A stretch of 10,372 nt of DNA from Sutterella parvirubra YIT 11816 (GCF_000250875.1 NZ_JH604957.1:1-10372); one strand, 5' to 3'; positions 1 through 6,257 are shown, counted from the stretch's first letter. The notes: a model not told the origin generated them from the letters alone. Translations and numbers: made by a program.

Positions 1-76
1 TATTACACGTTATTCCCTTACTAGTCCTGAGCGTCGGGAGTGGCGTCGAAAAGTCTCAGAAGTGCTCGATGACGAA

Positions 77-139
77 AAGCCCCCGTCCTCCGCCCGGCCG
101 ATCGGAAAAGGCTGTGCCGGGAAGAAGGAACGGGGGCTT
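77..139 (-). terminator. Intrinsic terminator downstream of the porin gene
   Basis: A perfect 10-bp stem pairs 77-86 with 130-139. Inside it a second 6-bp stem pairs 93-98 (CCCGGC) with 116-121 (GCCGGG). Read on the minus strand, the structure ends in GGGGGCTTTTC, so the G-rich arm is followed by a short U tract. It lies about 90 bp past the porin stop codon. A smaller stem (GATCAC 210-215 with GTGATC 226-231) overlaps the porin stop but has no U tract. The long, internally paired loop is unusual, but the overall shape is that of a Rho-independent terminator. Confidence 0.75.
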
Positions 140-229
140 GGCGTAAGCGGTCGGAGGACCGTGGAGGACTGCGCGGCACCCGGAAGGCGCCGGCCTCCGA
201 TCACTCCAAGATCACGCGGCGGGAAGTGA

Positions 230-1414
230 TCAGAATCGGTGCACCATGCCGGCCACGAGTTCGGTCGCGGTGGGCTTCGCGCCCTCGACGACGTTCGAGG
301 TGTCCTTCAGCCACCCCGCGCCCGTGTAGAGCGTCGTGCGCTTCGAGAGGGCGTGGGTGTAGCCGAGACCCAAAGCGATGCGGTCCGTGTCGGCGATGTC
401 GGCGCCCGTCGTGAAGACCTGGTCGGCCTTCGCGTCCATCCAGCCGATGTTGGCCTTGATGGTGCCGGCGCCCACCGGCACGTCGACGCCCAACTGGAGC
501 GAATAGCCCTTGTAGGAAGCCTGCTTGTTGATGGACGAGACGGCCCCGAAGTCGTGCCCCTGGAATTTCGCCCCGGTCATGCCTTCGAAGACCATGCCGG
601 AGGCGTAGAGCTTCGCCGCGCCGAAGTCGTAGGCGCCGCCCAGCGAGAAGGCGAGCGAGTCGTCGAGGTCCTTCCCCAAGGTGTTGGAAGGCACCTTGTT
701 CCCGTAGAGGATCGAATCGAGCACGGCCGTGACGTGCAGATTCCCCTGCGTGTACGTGGCGCCCAAAGACCAGACGCGGTCGGTCTCGGGACTGTTTTCT
801 TCAAGGTCCTTGACGTTTGCCGTCACGCTGTCGACCTTCATCGAGTACTGGGCGTGGAGCTGCAGACCGGCGAAGGTCGGGGGCGCGTACGTGACGGTGT
901 TGTCGGCCGAACGGAAGTCGCCCGGCATCACGAACTTGGAACCGGCGATGTAGCTCCCCCAGGAGTTCGAGAACGGGTTCAATTTGCCGGCCCAGATCCC
1001 GGTCGTCCCGAAGCCCGAGCGCAGGAGCCCCGAGCGGCCCATCGTGAGCTTGCCGTAGGGGCCCGAGATGGTCACTTCCGCGGCGCGGTGAAAGAGCCGC
1101 CCGCCGATCATGCTGCCGTCGTCCGAGGACGACATGTTTTCGAGCAGGAAGCTCACGCCCCAGCCGTTCCCGAGGTCTTCGCTTCCGCGAAGCCCGAAGC
1201 GCGTCGGAATCATCTGCGAGGACTTTTCAGAAAACGAATCCTCGGCGTCGACGCCCTTCTGATCGGCGTCGGTACGGGTGTAGTTGAAGCCCGTGTCGAT
1301 GATCCCGTAGATCGAGACGGAGGCGGCGTGGGCGGGCTGAAGCGCAAGCATCCCGAGCGTGAGCGCGGCGAGCGCAGTGGAGGCGGCGAGGGCCTTCGGG
1401 GCGAAGTTGGTCAT
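230..1414 (-). CDS. Gram-negative outer-membrane porin (16-stranded trimeric type)
   Basis: This 394-residue protein is predicted to form a trimeric outer-membrane diffusion channel for small hydrophilic, probably anionic, solutes. Residues 1-30 are a typical signal peptide (basic start, Ala/Leu-rich core, AHA before the cleavage site). The mature protein opens with SVSIYGIIDTGFNYT, the usual first strand of Burkholderiales porins of the Gram_neg_porin/Porin_4 family. It continues with RFGLRGSEDLGNGW, another hallmark of that family, and ends in GMVHRF with the C-terminal Phe required by the BAM machinery. Length is normal for the family. The start is supported by AGGAGA at 1428-1423, eight bases before the ATG. 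It is a single-gene unit: divergent from the Fic gene and followed by a strong terminator. Substrate preference cannot be read from sequence; a link to the nearby urocanate reductase is only a positional guess. Confidence 0.93.
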   Translation of the reverse strand: MTNFAPKALAASTALAALTLGMLALQPAHAASVSIYGIIDTGFNYTRTDADQKGVDAEDSFSEKSSQMIPTRFGLRGSEDLGNGWGVSFLLENMSSSDDGSMIGGRLFHRAAEVTISGPYGKLTMGRSGLLRSGFGTTGIWAGKLNPFSNSWGSYIAGSKFVMPGDFRSADNTVTYAPPTFAGLQLHAQYSMKVDSVTANVKDLEENSPETDRVWSLGATYTQGNLHVTAVLDSILYGNKVPSNTLGKDLDDSLAFSLGGAYDFGAAKLYASGMVFEGMTGAKFQGHDFGAVSSINKQASYKGYSLQLGVDVPVGAGTIKANIGWMDAKADQVFTTGADIADTDRIALGLGYTHALSKRTTLYTGAGWLKDTSNVVEGAKPTATELVAGMVHRF

Positions 1415-1441
1415 GTTGTTGGTCTCCTGATCGTGGTCGGT

Positions 1442-1507
1442 CGTGCCGGGCGGTGAAGTCTGGAGCGGGTAGGGCCTGCTTCAGACTTCTCCGGGTCCCC
1501 CGGCACG
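1442..1507. repeat. Long interrupted inverted repeat in the porin/Fic intergenic region
   Basis: Outer arms of 9 bp (1442-1450, CGTGCCGGG; 1499-1507, CCCGGCACG) enclose inner arms of 12 bp (1455-1466 and 1478-1489) around an 11-base loop. The inner arms pair fully in a plus-strand transcript (one G-U), but have one C-A mismatch in a minus-strand transcript. The structure lies 28-93 bases before the porin ATG, where the porin mRNA leader would be, and 77 bases before the first Fic start. It could be an mRNA leader structure or a double operator. A separate perfect 10-bp palindrome, TACGCGCGTA, sits at 1534-1543. No convincing -35/-10 pair was found for either gene. Confidence 0.55.
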
Positions 1508-1583
1508 GTTCCCCGAACGGTAGCCCGGCGACCTACGCGCGTAAGGGAGTCGGGAGACTCAGCGAAAACCCTGCGGGGGAGGG

Positions 1584-2339
1584 ATGGAGGCCGGCAGAGG
1601 AGGGGTTGAGAGGGACTGTTCGGGGCTGAAGCCGCTTCCTACAATGGACGGAAGACGCGCGGCGCTCACCGCCTTCCGCGCGAACCTCCCCGAGATCACG
1701 GCAGCGGCGCTGCGGCTCTTCGAGGACCTCCCCGTGACGGCGGACGAGGTGCGGGCCGTAAGGGATGGCGAAGCCTTGAGCAGTATCCATCATCTCGACG
1801 GTGTCGGCCGCCTCCAGGTCCGCAACTTCCATGACGCCGCCGAGGGGCTTCTCGGGATGGATGCCTTCCGGTTGGACGCCGACCACCTCGCGGCGCTTCA
1901 CGCCGCATGTGCCCGTGAGGACGCACTCACCTGGGGCGTCTTCCGCACCTCCCCCGTGACGATCGCGGGCTCGGACCGGTTGCCGCCCGAGCCTGAAGAC
2001 CTTCCCGGTCTCGCCGACCGGGGCTTTCGGTTTCTCCGCGAGGCCGTCTCAGACCCCCGCGAGCGCGCCGTCGCGGCCTTTCTCTTCACGGCGCGCTCGC
2101 AGTTCTTCTTCGACGCCAACAAGCGCACCGGTCTGTTGGCGATGGAGGGCGTCCTCCTGGCGGCGGGATTTCCGCCGCTCATTCTCCCGGCTGACGAAGC
2201 CGGTGCCCGGAATCCGGAAGGTGCAACCGGCTTCTACGCGCGTCTTCGGGACTTCTACCGCACGGGCGACGCCGCGCCGATGATGCGGTTCTTCGCGAAG
2301 CGCGTGCGGGCGGTGACGGGTCACCGCGCCAAGGCGTGA
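1584..2339 (+). CDS. Fic/DOC-fold family protein with non-canonical active-site motif
   Basis: A 251-residue Fic-domain protein, probably cytoplasmic; no signal peptide or membrane segment. The Fic core motif is at 173-181, QFFFDANKR, followed by TG, matching the HxFx(D/E)(G/A)N(K/G)R pattern except that Gln173 occupies the catalytic His position. The preceding stretch (ALTWGVFRTSPVTIAGSDRLPP, residues about 114-135, and DPRERAVAAFLFTAR before the motif) resembles a Fic subfamily that I recall as typically carrying QFF-x-DGNKRT, so the missing His may be a subfamily trait rather than decay. Canonical Fic enzymes transfer AMP, and Doc phosphorylates EF-Tu; without the His neither activity should be assumed. 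Start is uncertain: ATG 1584 has a G-rich stretch too close to it, while in-frame ATG 1644 (231 residues) begins at MDGRRAAL and has no Shine-Dalgarno. Residues 1-20 look non-conserved, so 1644 is plausible. No antitoxin gene is adjacent. Confidence 0.82.
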   Translation: MEAGRGGVERDCSGLKPLPTMDGRRAALTAFRANLPEITAAALRLFEDLPVTADEVRAVRDGEALSSIHHLDGVGRLQVRNFHDAAEGLLGMDAFRLDADHLAALHAACAREDALTWGVFRTSPVTIAGSDRLPPEPEDLPGLADRGFRFLREAVSDPRERAVAAFLFTARSQFFFDANKRTGLLAMEGVLLAAGFPPLILPADEAGARNPEGATGFYARLRDFYRTGDAAPMMRFFAKRVRAVTGHRAKA

Positions 2340-2410
2340 CCGCACCACCCTTGGGAAAGTCCCGTGGAAACCCGCCCGAAGAGCGGCCGAGAATGACGTA
2401 AGGAGAAGAG

Positions 2411-2506
2411 GCGCGCAGAAGCGCGCGGAAGACTGCGGAAGAGCCCGGAAGGACTCCCCGCGAACTTCACGCGGCGTTCGGCCGAGGGACCAGTACGGAC
2501 CGAACG
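2411..2506 (+). repeat. Two hairpin-forming inverted repeats between Fic and urdA
   Basis: GCGCGC at 2411-2416 and 2421-2426 form a 6-bp stem closed by AGAA. CGTTCGG at 2475-2481 pairs with CCGAACG at 2500-2506 across 18 bases. The interval between them is purine-rich, with repeated GGAAGA. Neither stem is followed by a T tract, so they are not clear terminators for the Fic gene; they could lie in the urdA leader. No recognisable promoter or FNR-like site was found in 2340-2557. Confidence 0.35.
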
Positions 2507-2523
2507 GATCTGCCGCCCTCACG

Positions 2524-2554
2524 ACCGGGCTCCCGCCCGGTCAAGGAGAAGAGG
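2524..2554 (+). promoter_or_regulatory. Hairpin directly before the urdA ribosome binding site
   Basis: ACCGGGC (2524-2530) pairs perfectly with GCCCGGT (2535-2541) around a TCCC loop. The stem ends one base before AAGGAG (2543-2548), which stands nine bases ahead of the ATG at 2558. The strong Shine-Dalgarno fixes the start. The adjacent GC stem could protect the mRNA 5' end or tune ribosome access; this is inference. Confidence 0.5.
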
Positions 2555-2557
2555 ACC

Positions 2558-4318
2558 ATGCATCAACGCACAACCATCGCCGCCGCCCTCACGGCGGCGC
2601 TCGCCCTTTCAACCACCGTCTTCGCCGCCCCCGTCACGACGGAGGGGACGGCCACGGGCCGTCACGGTGACCTCACGGTGGCCGTCACGTTCGACGGCGG
2701 CAAGATCCGGAAGATCGACATCGTGAAGGAAAGCGAAAACCCGATTCTGGCCGGCAAGGTCTACACGGAAATGCGCGATGCGATGGTCGCTGCGAATTCC
2801 GTGGAGGTCGACGCGGTAACGGGAGCGACGTTGACGTCGAACGCGCTCCGGAGCGCCGTGGCGGCCGCGTCGGAGAAGGCCGGCGTGAAGCTCGCGGCGG
2901 CGCCCGTCGTCGTGGCGCGCAAGGCGCGCGTTCCCGAAAACCTCGTCTACGACGTCGTGGTGATCGGTGCCGGCGGCGCGGGCTTTGCCGCGGCGGTGTC
3001 GGCCCACGATGCGGGGGCCAAGGTCGTGATGCTGGAGAAGATGCCGACCGTGGGCGGCAACTCCCTCATTTCGGGAGCGGAATACGCCGCGGCCGACAAC
3101 TGGGTGCAGCGAAAACTCGGCATCACGAACGACTCGGTCGAGCTCCATTTCCAGGACACGATGAAGGGCGGCGACAACTTGGGCGACCCCGCCGTCGTGC
3201 GCACGATGGTAGAAGGGGCGCTCCCCACCGCCCGGTGGCTGGTCGATACGATCGGCGTCGAATTCCAGGAGGACAACGTCTTTCACTTCGGCGGCCATTC
3301 GGTCAAGCGCTCTCTCATTCCGAAGGGGGCGACCGGCGCCGAATTCATCACGAAGTTCATGGCGGCGGTGGAGAAGCGCAGCATCCCCATCTACACCGAC
3401 ACCAAGGCGACCGAGTTGGTGAAGGACGCCTCGGGCCGCGTCGTCGGCGTCAAGGCGACCCTCGAAGGCAAGGACTACACCTTCGAAGCCAACCGCGGCG
3501 TCATCATCGCGACGGGCGGCTTCGCGGCGAACGTCGAGATGCGCACCGAGGCGAACCCCTTCTACGGCGCGGGCTTCAAGACGACCAACTCGCCCGCGGC
3601 GATGGGTGACGGCATCCGCATGGGCGTCGCCGCCGGGGGCGTGGCGGTCAACATGGACCAGATACAGACCTATCCGATGTGCGACCCCGTCTCGGGCGCG
3701 ATCGAACTGATCGACGACGCCCGCTTCGAGGGCGCGATCCTCATCAATCAGGAGGGGAAGCGCTTCGTCGAAGAGCTCGAGCGCCGCGACGTGATGAGCA
3801 AGGCGATCCTGGAGCAGACCGGGAAGTACTGCTACGCGCTCTTCAACGAAGCCGTCGAAAAACGCTCGCACGCGATCACGCACCACCAGGACGAGGTCGA
3901 AGTCTTCACGAAGACCGGCATTCTCAAAACCGGGAAGACCCTGGACGAGGTGGCCGCGGCCTTCGACATTCCCGTCGAGAACCTGAAGGCGACGGTCGCG
4001 CGCGTCAACGAAGCCGCGAAGACCGGGAAGGACCCCGACTTCAACTACCGCGGCAAGTTCTCGGACCTTTCGACCGGTCCCTACTGGATCTACCGGGGTG
4101 TGCCGTCCGTGCACCACACGATGGGCGGGCTGAAGATCGACACGAAGGCGCACGTTTTGGACAAGAACGGCAAGCCCGTGCCGGGACTCTGGGCCGCGGG
4201 CGAAGTGACCGGGTCGACGCACGGCTCGAATCGTCTCGGCAGCAACGCCTACACGGACATCATGGTTTTCGGACGGATCGCGGGTGAGGAGGCCGCGAAG
4301 GCTGAACCCGTGAAGTAG
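2558..4318 (+). CDS. urdA: Periplasmic urocanate reductase-like FMN/FAD flavoprotein (fumarate reductase superfamily)
   Basis: The 586-residue protein probably reduces an unsaturated carboxylate in the periplasm as a terminal electron acceptor; the best candidate is urocanate, giving imidazole propionate. Residues 1-23 are a signal peptide (VFA before the cleavage site). An FMN-bind domain follows (about 25-110) with the ApbE flavinylation motif DAVTGAT at 85-91, Thr91 the likely FMN acceptor. The FAD_binding_2 domain starts at about 130, with the dinucleotide motif GAGGAG at 137-142. Compared with Shewanella UrdA residues as I recall them (Tyr373, Asp388, Arg411, His520, Arg560), this protein has Tyr372, Asp387, Arg410, His519 and Arg559, all shifted by exactly one. 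Fumarate reductase Fcc3 has His at the Tyr position. There is no haem-binding CXXCH, unlike Fcc3, and the length is close to UrdA. Electrons would have to come from a membrane quinol-oxidising cytochrome encoded elsewhere. The gene has its own Shine-Dalgarno and terminator. A related acrylate or cinnamate reductase remains possible. Confidence 0.85.
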   Translation: MHQRTTIAAALTAALALSTTVFAAPVTTEGTATGRHGDLTVAVTFDGGKIRKIDIVKESENPILAGKVYTEMRDAMVAANSVEVDAVTGATLTSNALRSAVAAASEKAGVKLAAAPVVVARKARVPENLVYDVVVIGAGGAGFAAAVSAHDAGAKVVMLEKMPTVGGNSLISGAEYAAADNWVQRKLGITNDSVELHFQDTMKGGDNLGDPAVVRTMVEGALPTARWLVDTIGVEFQEDNVFHFGGHSVKRSLIPKGATGAEFITKFMAAVEKRSIPIYTDTKATELVKDASGRVVGVKATLEGKDYTFEANRGVIIATGGFAANVEMRTEANPFYGAGFKTTNSPAAMGDGIRMGVAAGGVAVNMDQIQTYPMCDPVSGAIELIDDARFEGAILINQEGKRFVEELERRDVMSKAILEQTGKYCYALFNEAVEKRSHAITHHQDEVEVFTKTGILKTGKTLDEVAAAFDIPVENLKATVARVNEAAKTGKDPDFNYRGKFSDLSTGPYWIYRGVPSVHHTMGGLKIDTKAHVLDKNGKPVPGLWAAGEVTGSTHGSNRLGSNAYTDIMVFGRIAGEEAAKAEPVK

Positions 4319-4337
4319 ACCGACTGAAGCAGGACAG

Positions 4338-4380
4338 GGAATGGGGCTCCGCGCTACGCAGACGGGGCCCCTTCCTTTTC
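4338..4380 (+). terminator. Intrinsic terminator after urdA
   Basis: GGAA (4338-4341), a bulged T, then GGGGCT (4343-4348) pair with GGGGCC...CCTTCC (4366-4375). The stem is followed by TTTTCC. It lies 20 bases past the urdA stop and isolates urdA from dnaA. Confidence 0.75.
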
Positions 4381-4458
4381 CTCACGTCGGGAAGGCGGCC
4401 TGCGGACACCGAACGTCCGTCAGACCGGGCTCGAAGAGCCCTCAAATGTTGAAAAGTC

Positions 4459-4521
4459 TGTGGGCATGATGTCGGCATCCTGTCGGCAGCATGTCGGCAC
4501 CCAGTGGACGGGCTGTGGGCA
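4459..4521. repeat. 11-bp-phased direct repeat array (TGTSGGCA) upstream of dnaA, candidate DnaA-binding array
   Basis: The octamer TGTSGGCA starts at 4459 (TGTGGGCA), 4470, 4481 and 4492 (all TGTCGGCA), a degenerate AGTGGACG sits at 4503, and TGTGGGCA recurs at 4514. Every step is exactly 11 bp and all copies have the same orientation. The reverse complement, e.g. ATGCCCACA, shares the conserved CCACA half of the DnaA box TTATCCACA (6 of 9). Looser matches to TGTGGATAA continue in the same orientation at 4537 (GGTGGAAAA, 7 of 9), 4571 (TGTCGATAC, 7 of 9) and 4598 (TGTGGGTTT, 6 of 9). Low-affinity DnaA sites in E. coli oriC are 9-mers separated by 2 bp, i.e. the same 11-bp step. No perfect consensus box is present. 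It may be part of an origin, a dnaA autoregulatory array, or a site for another protein. Confidence 0.7.
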
Positions 4522-4557
4522 TCCCGTCGAACGGGTGGTGGAAAACGACCATTGGAA

Positions 4558-4573
4558 ACACCATATGTGGTGT
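4558..4573. promoter_or_regulatory. 16-bp interrupted palindrome upstream of the dnaA promoter
   Basis: ACACCA (4558-4563) and TGGTGT (4568-4573) form perfect 6-bp arms around TATG. It lies between the phased repeats and the predicted promoter, in a stretch less GC-rich than its surroundings. It has the form of an operator for a dimeric regulator, but the protein is unknown. Confidence 0.4.
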
Positions 4574-4596
4574 CGATACCGTGAATATGCCATCCG

Positions 4597-4627
4597 TTGT
4601 GGGTTTCCCGGGCATCTTTGGTACAAT
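4597..4627 (+). promoter_or_regulatory. Predicted sigma-70 promoter with extended -10 upstream of dnaA
   Basis: TACAAT at 4622-4627 is preceded by TG at 4619-4620, an extended -10 arrangement. A poor -35, TTGTGG at 4597-4602, stands 19 bp upstream and overlaps one DnaA-box-like match. Transcription would start near 4633-4635, about 60 bases before the dnaA ATG. Confidence 0.6.
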
Positions 4628-4642
4628 ATCGAAACTTCGCAG

Positions 4643-4663
4643 GCGGGCTCGGCCCGCTTTTTT
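4643..4663 (+). terminator. Intrinsic terminator within the dnaA leader (possible attenuator)
   Basis: GCGGGC (4643-4648), loop TCG, GCCCGC (4652-4657), then six Ts (4658-4663). This is a textbook Rho-independent terminator in the plus direction. It sits about 10 bases after the predicted transcription start and 29 bases before the dnaA ATG, so it would act on the dnaA transcript itself. It is separate from the urdA terminator 270 bp upstream. It could be an attenuator, or the end of a very short RNA. Confidence 0.75.
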
Positions 4664-4692
4664 CGTCTTCATTTCAACCCGGGCCCCTTTCC

Positions 4693-6066
4693 ATGAACGA
4701 CTTTTGGACCGCATGTCTCGAGCGCCTCAAGGAGATTGTGGCGGCCACGCCGAGCATCTACCGGCTGTGGATCAGCACGCTCACGGTCGTGGATTGGAAT
4801 CCGAAGACGGGGCGCCTGAAGCTCGCCGCGCCGCAGCAGAAGGTGCAACTGATCCGCCAGGCCTACACGAAGATCATCCAGCAGGCGGCGGGGACCGTCG
4901 CCGGCCGCACGGTCACCGTGACCTTCGTCTCGGAAGAGGACGCCGAGAAGCAGGAGGCGCCCGCCGCGCCCGCGCCCGCGCCCGCGCGCGCCAAGGGGAA
5001 GGCCGCCACCGACCGCGAGTCGATGGGGTTGATTGAGCGCTTCACGTTCGACACGTACGTTTCGGGGTCCGCCAACCAGCTCGCGGTGGCCGCCGCCCAG
5101 CATGTGGCGTCCACGCCCGGGCACAGCTACAACCCGCTCTACATCTACGGGGGCGTCGGTCTCGGGAAGACCCACCTCATGCAGGCGATCGGGCACAAGT
5201 ACCTCGACCTTCACCCCTCGGCGAAGGTCCGCTGCGTGACCGCCCAGAACTTCATCAACGAATACACGCAGGCCGTGCGTGAGTCGGGCGCGAAGGGGCC
5301 GGGCGTCCTGGAGCAGTTCGACGAGCGCTACCGCAACCTCGATCTTCTTCTGATCGACGACGTGCAGTCGCTCTCGGGCGCCAAGGGCTCTCAGGCGCAG
5401 TTCTTCCGCGCGTTCGAGGCGCTCGTGCCGCACAACAAGCAGGTGGTCTTGACGTCCGACACGTACGCCCGCGGGCTCAAAGACATCGAGCCGCGCCTCG
5501 TCTCGCGCCTCGCGCAGGGCCTGACCGTCGCGATCGAGCCGCCCGAATACGAAATGCGCCTCGCGATTCTTCAGAACAAGGCGCAGCGTCTCGGGATCGA
5601 CTTTCCGACCGACGTCGCGAGCTTCATCGCGAAGCGTCTGAAGTCGAACATCCGTGAACTCGAAGGGGCGCTCCAGCAGGTGGTGGCGTACCTCCAGTTC
5701 CAGCCGCAGGACGAGCGCATGATCACGGTCGACATGGTGAAGCGCGTGCTCCGCGACCGCCTGGAGGCGTCCGACGGCTACATCACGATCGAAGCGATCC
5801 AGAAGACCGTCGCCGACTACTACAAGTTGAAGGTCGCCGACATGCACTCGAAGCGCCGCCCCGCGAACATCGCGCGGCCGCGTCAGATCGCCATGTACCT
5901 CTCGAAGCAGATGACGAACAAGTCGCTCGTTGAAATCGGCGAGAGCTTCGGCGGGCGCGACCACGCGACGGTGCTCCACGCCGTGCGGAAGATCGAGCAG
6001 GAGCGCGCGAGCAAGGCGGATTTGAACCACGAACTCCACGTGCTGGAGCAGATGATCCGCGGGTGA
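4693..6066 (+). CDS. dnaA: Chromosomal replication initiator protein DnaA
   Basis: The 457-residue ATP-dependent initiator binds DnaA boxes, forms a filament at the origin, melts it and helps load DnaB. Domain I is residues 1-80, starting MNDFWTACLERL; a Pro/Ala-rich linker (about 84-106) is domain II. Domain III, the AAA+ module, has Walker A GGVGLGKT (153-160), Walker B LLLIDD (218-223), sensor I TSD (254-256), box VII arginines Arg268 and Arg272, and sensor II RELEGAL (321-327). Domain IV carries KRR (387-389, the second Arg matching E. coli Arg399) and the DnaA signature ending GGRDHATVLHA (420-430). Two departures are visible: the box VII sequence is SRLAQG where SRFxWG is usual, and Ala425 replaces the base-contacting Thr435 of E. 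coli. The start at 4693 matches the family N-terminus although no Shine-Dalgarno precedes it; an upstream in-frame ATG at 4597 would run through the promoter and terminator. The next gene is not dnaN. Confidence 0.97.
   Translation: MNDFWTACLERLKEIVAATPSIYRLWISTLTVVDWNPKTGRLKLAAPQQKVQLIRQAYTKIIQQAAGTVAGRTVTVTFVSEEDAEKQEAPAAPAPAPARAKGKAATDRESMGLIERFTFDTYVSGSANQLAVAAAQHVASTPGHSYNPLYIYGGVGLGKTHLMQAIGHKYLDLHPSAKVRCVTAQNFINEYTQAVRESGAKGPGVLEQFDERYRNLDLLLIDDVQSLSGAKGSQAQFFRAFEALVPHNKQVVLTSDTYARGLKDIEPRLVSRLAQGLTVAIEPPEYEMRLAILQNKAQRLGIDFPTDVASFIAKRLKSNIRELEGALQQVVAYLQFQPQDERMITVDMVKRVLRDRLEASDGYITIEAIQKTVADYYKLKVADMHSKRRPANIARPRQIAMYLSKQMTNKSLVEIGESFGGRDHATVLHAVRKIEQERASKADLNHELHVLEQMIRG
4966..4983 (+). 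repeat. Hexanucleotide tandem repeat (GCGCCC x3) inside dnaA
   Basis: Three tandem copies of GCGCCC encode part of the AAPAPAPARA linker between DnaA domains I and III. Because the unit is six bases, slippage would change linker length by two residues without a frameshift. Confidence 0.6.
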
Positions 6067-6088
6067 GACCGGGCGGACGTTCAAGGAC

Positions 6089-6118
6089 GGATTCGAAGAA
6101 GAATCCGAAGAAGAATCC
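6089..6118 (+). repeat. 12-bp tandem repeat with pairing GGATTC/GAATCC arms after dnaA
   Basis: GAAGAAGAATCC occurs twice in tandem (6095-6106, 6107-6118), preceded by GGATTC (6089-6094). That hexamer can pair with either GAATCC copy, giving two alternative stems, one with a GAAGAA loop. It begins 23 bases past the dnaA stop. No T tract follows. Confidence 0.55.
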
Positions 6119-6124
6119 GAACGA

Positions 6125-6153
6125 GAAGGGGTGGACGAATGTGCCGCCCCTTC
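6125..6153 (+). terminator. Stable hairpin downstream of dnaA, possible transcript end
   Basis: GAAGGGGTGG (6125-6134) pairs with CCGCCCCTTC (6144-6153), ten base pairs with one G-U, around a 9-base loop. There is no U tract afterwards, so this may be a Rho-dependent end or mRNA-stabilising structure rather than an intrinsic terminator. Confidence 0.35.
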
Positions 6154-6257
6154 GCCGCATCCGGGACCTGGGTTTGCGTCTCGGTGCGCCTCGCCGCTGC
6201 ACCCCCTGATTGCCTAGCTACCTGACGCCCGAGCGCTTCCGCGCCCGCGGCGAGGCG

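Noticed and set aside
2..228. Open frame from the left edge in the plus direction (ITRYSLTSPERREW...)
   Set aside because: It runs through the porin terminator and becomes Gly/Arg/Pro-rich; high GC alone gives such open frames. The tail end of a real gene cannot be excluded, but nothing supports it.
239..1456. Long plus-strand frame opposite the porin
   Set aside because: An antisense shadow of a high-GC gene; Arg/Val/Gly-rich, without family features, and the porin on the other strand is unambiguous.
1606..1645. TTGAGA and TACAAT as a promoter for the Fic gene
   Set aside because: The spacer is 28 bp, and the -10-like box overlaps the alternative start codon.
1584..2339. Fic gene as the toxin of a toxin-antitoxin pair
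   Set aside because: No small antitoxin gene lies on either side, and the catalytic His is absent.
2609..4222. Long minus-strand frame opposite urdA
   Set aside because: A composition-driven shadow rich in Arg, His and Asp; no ribosome binding site or recognisable domain.
4597..4692. N-terminal extension of DnaA from an upstream in-frame ATG
   Set aside because: It would translate through the predicted promoter and terminator, and DnaA proteins begin at the MNDFW-like helix.
4669..6084. Long minus-strand frame opposite dnaA
   Set aside because: Shadow of the dnaA codon pattern with no recognisable motif.
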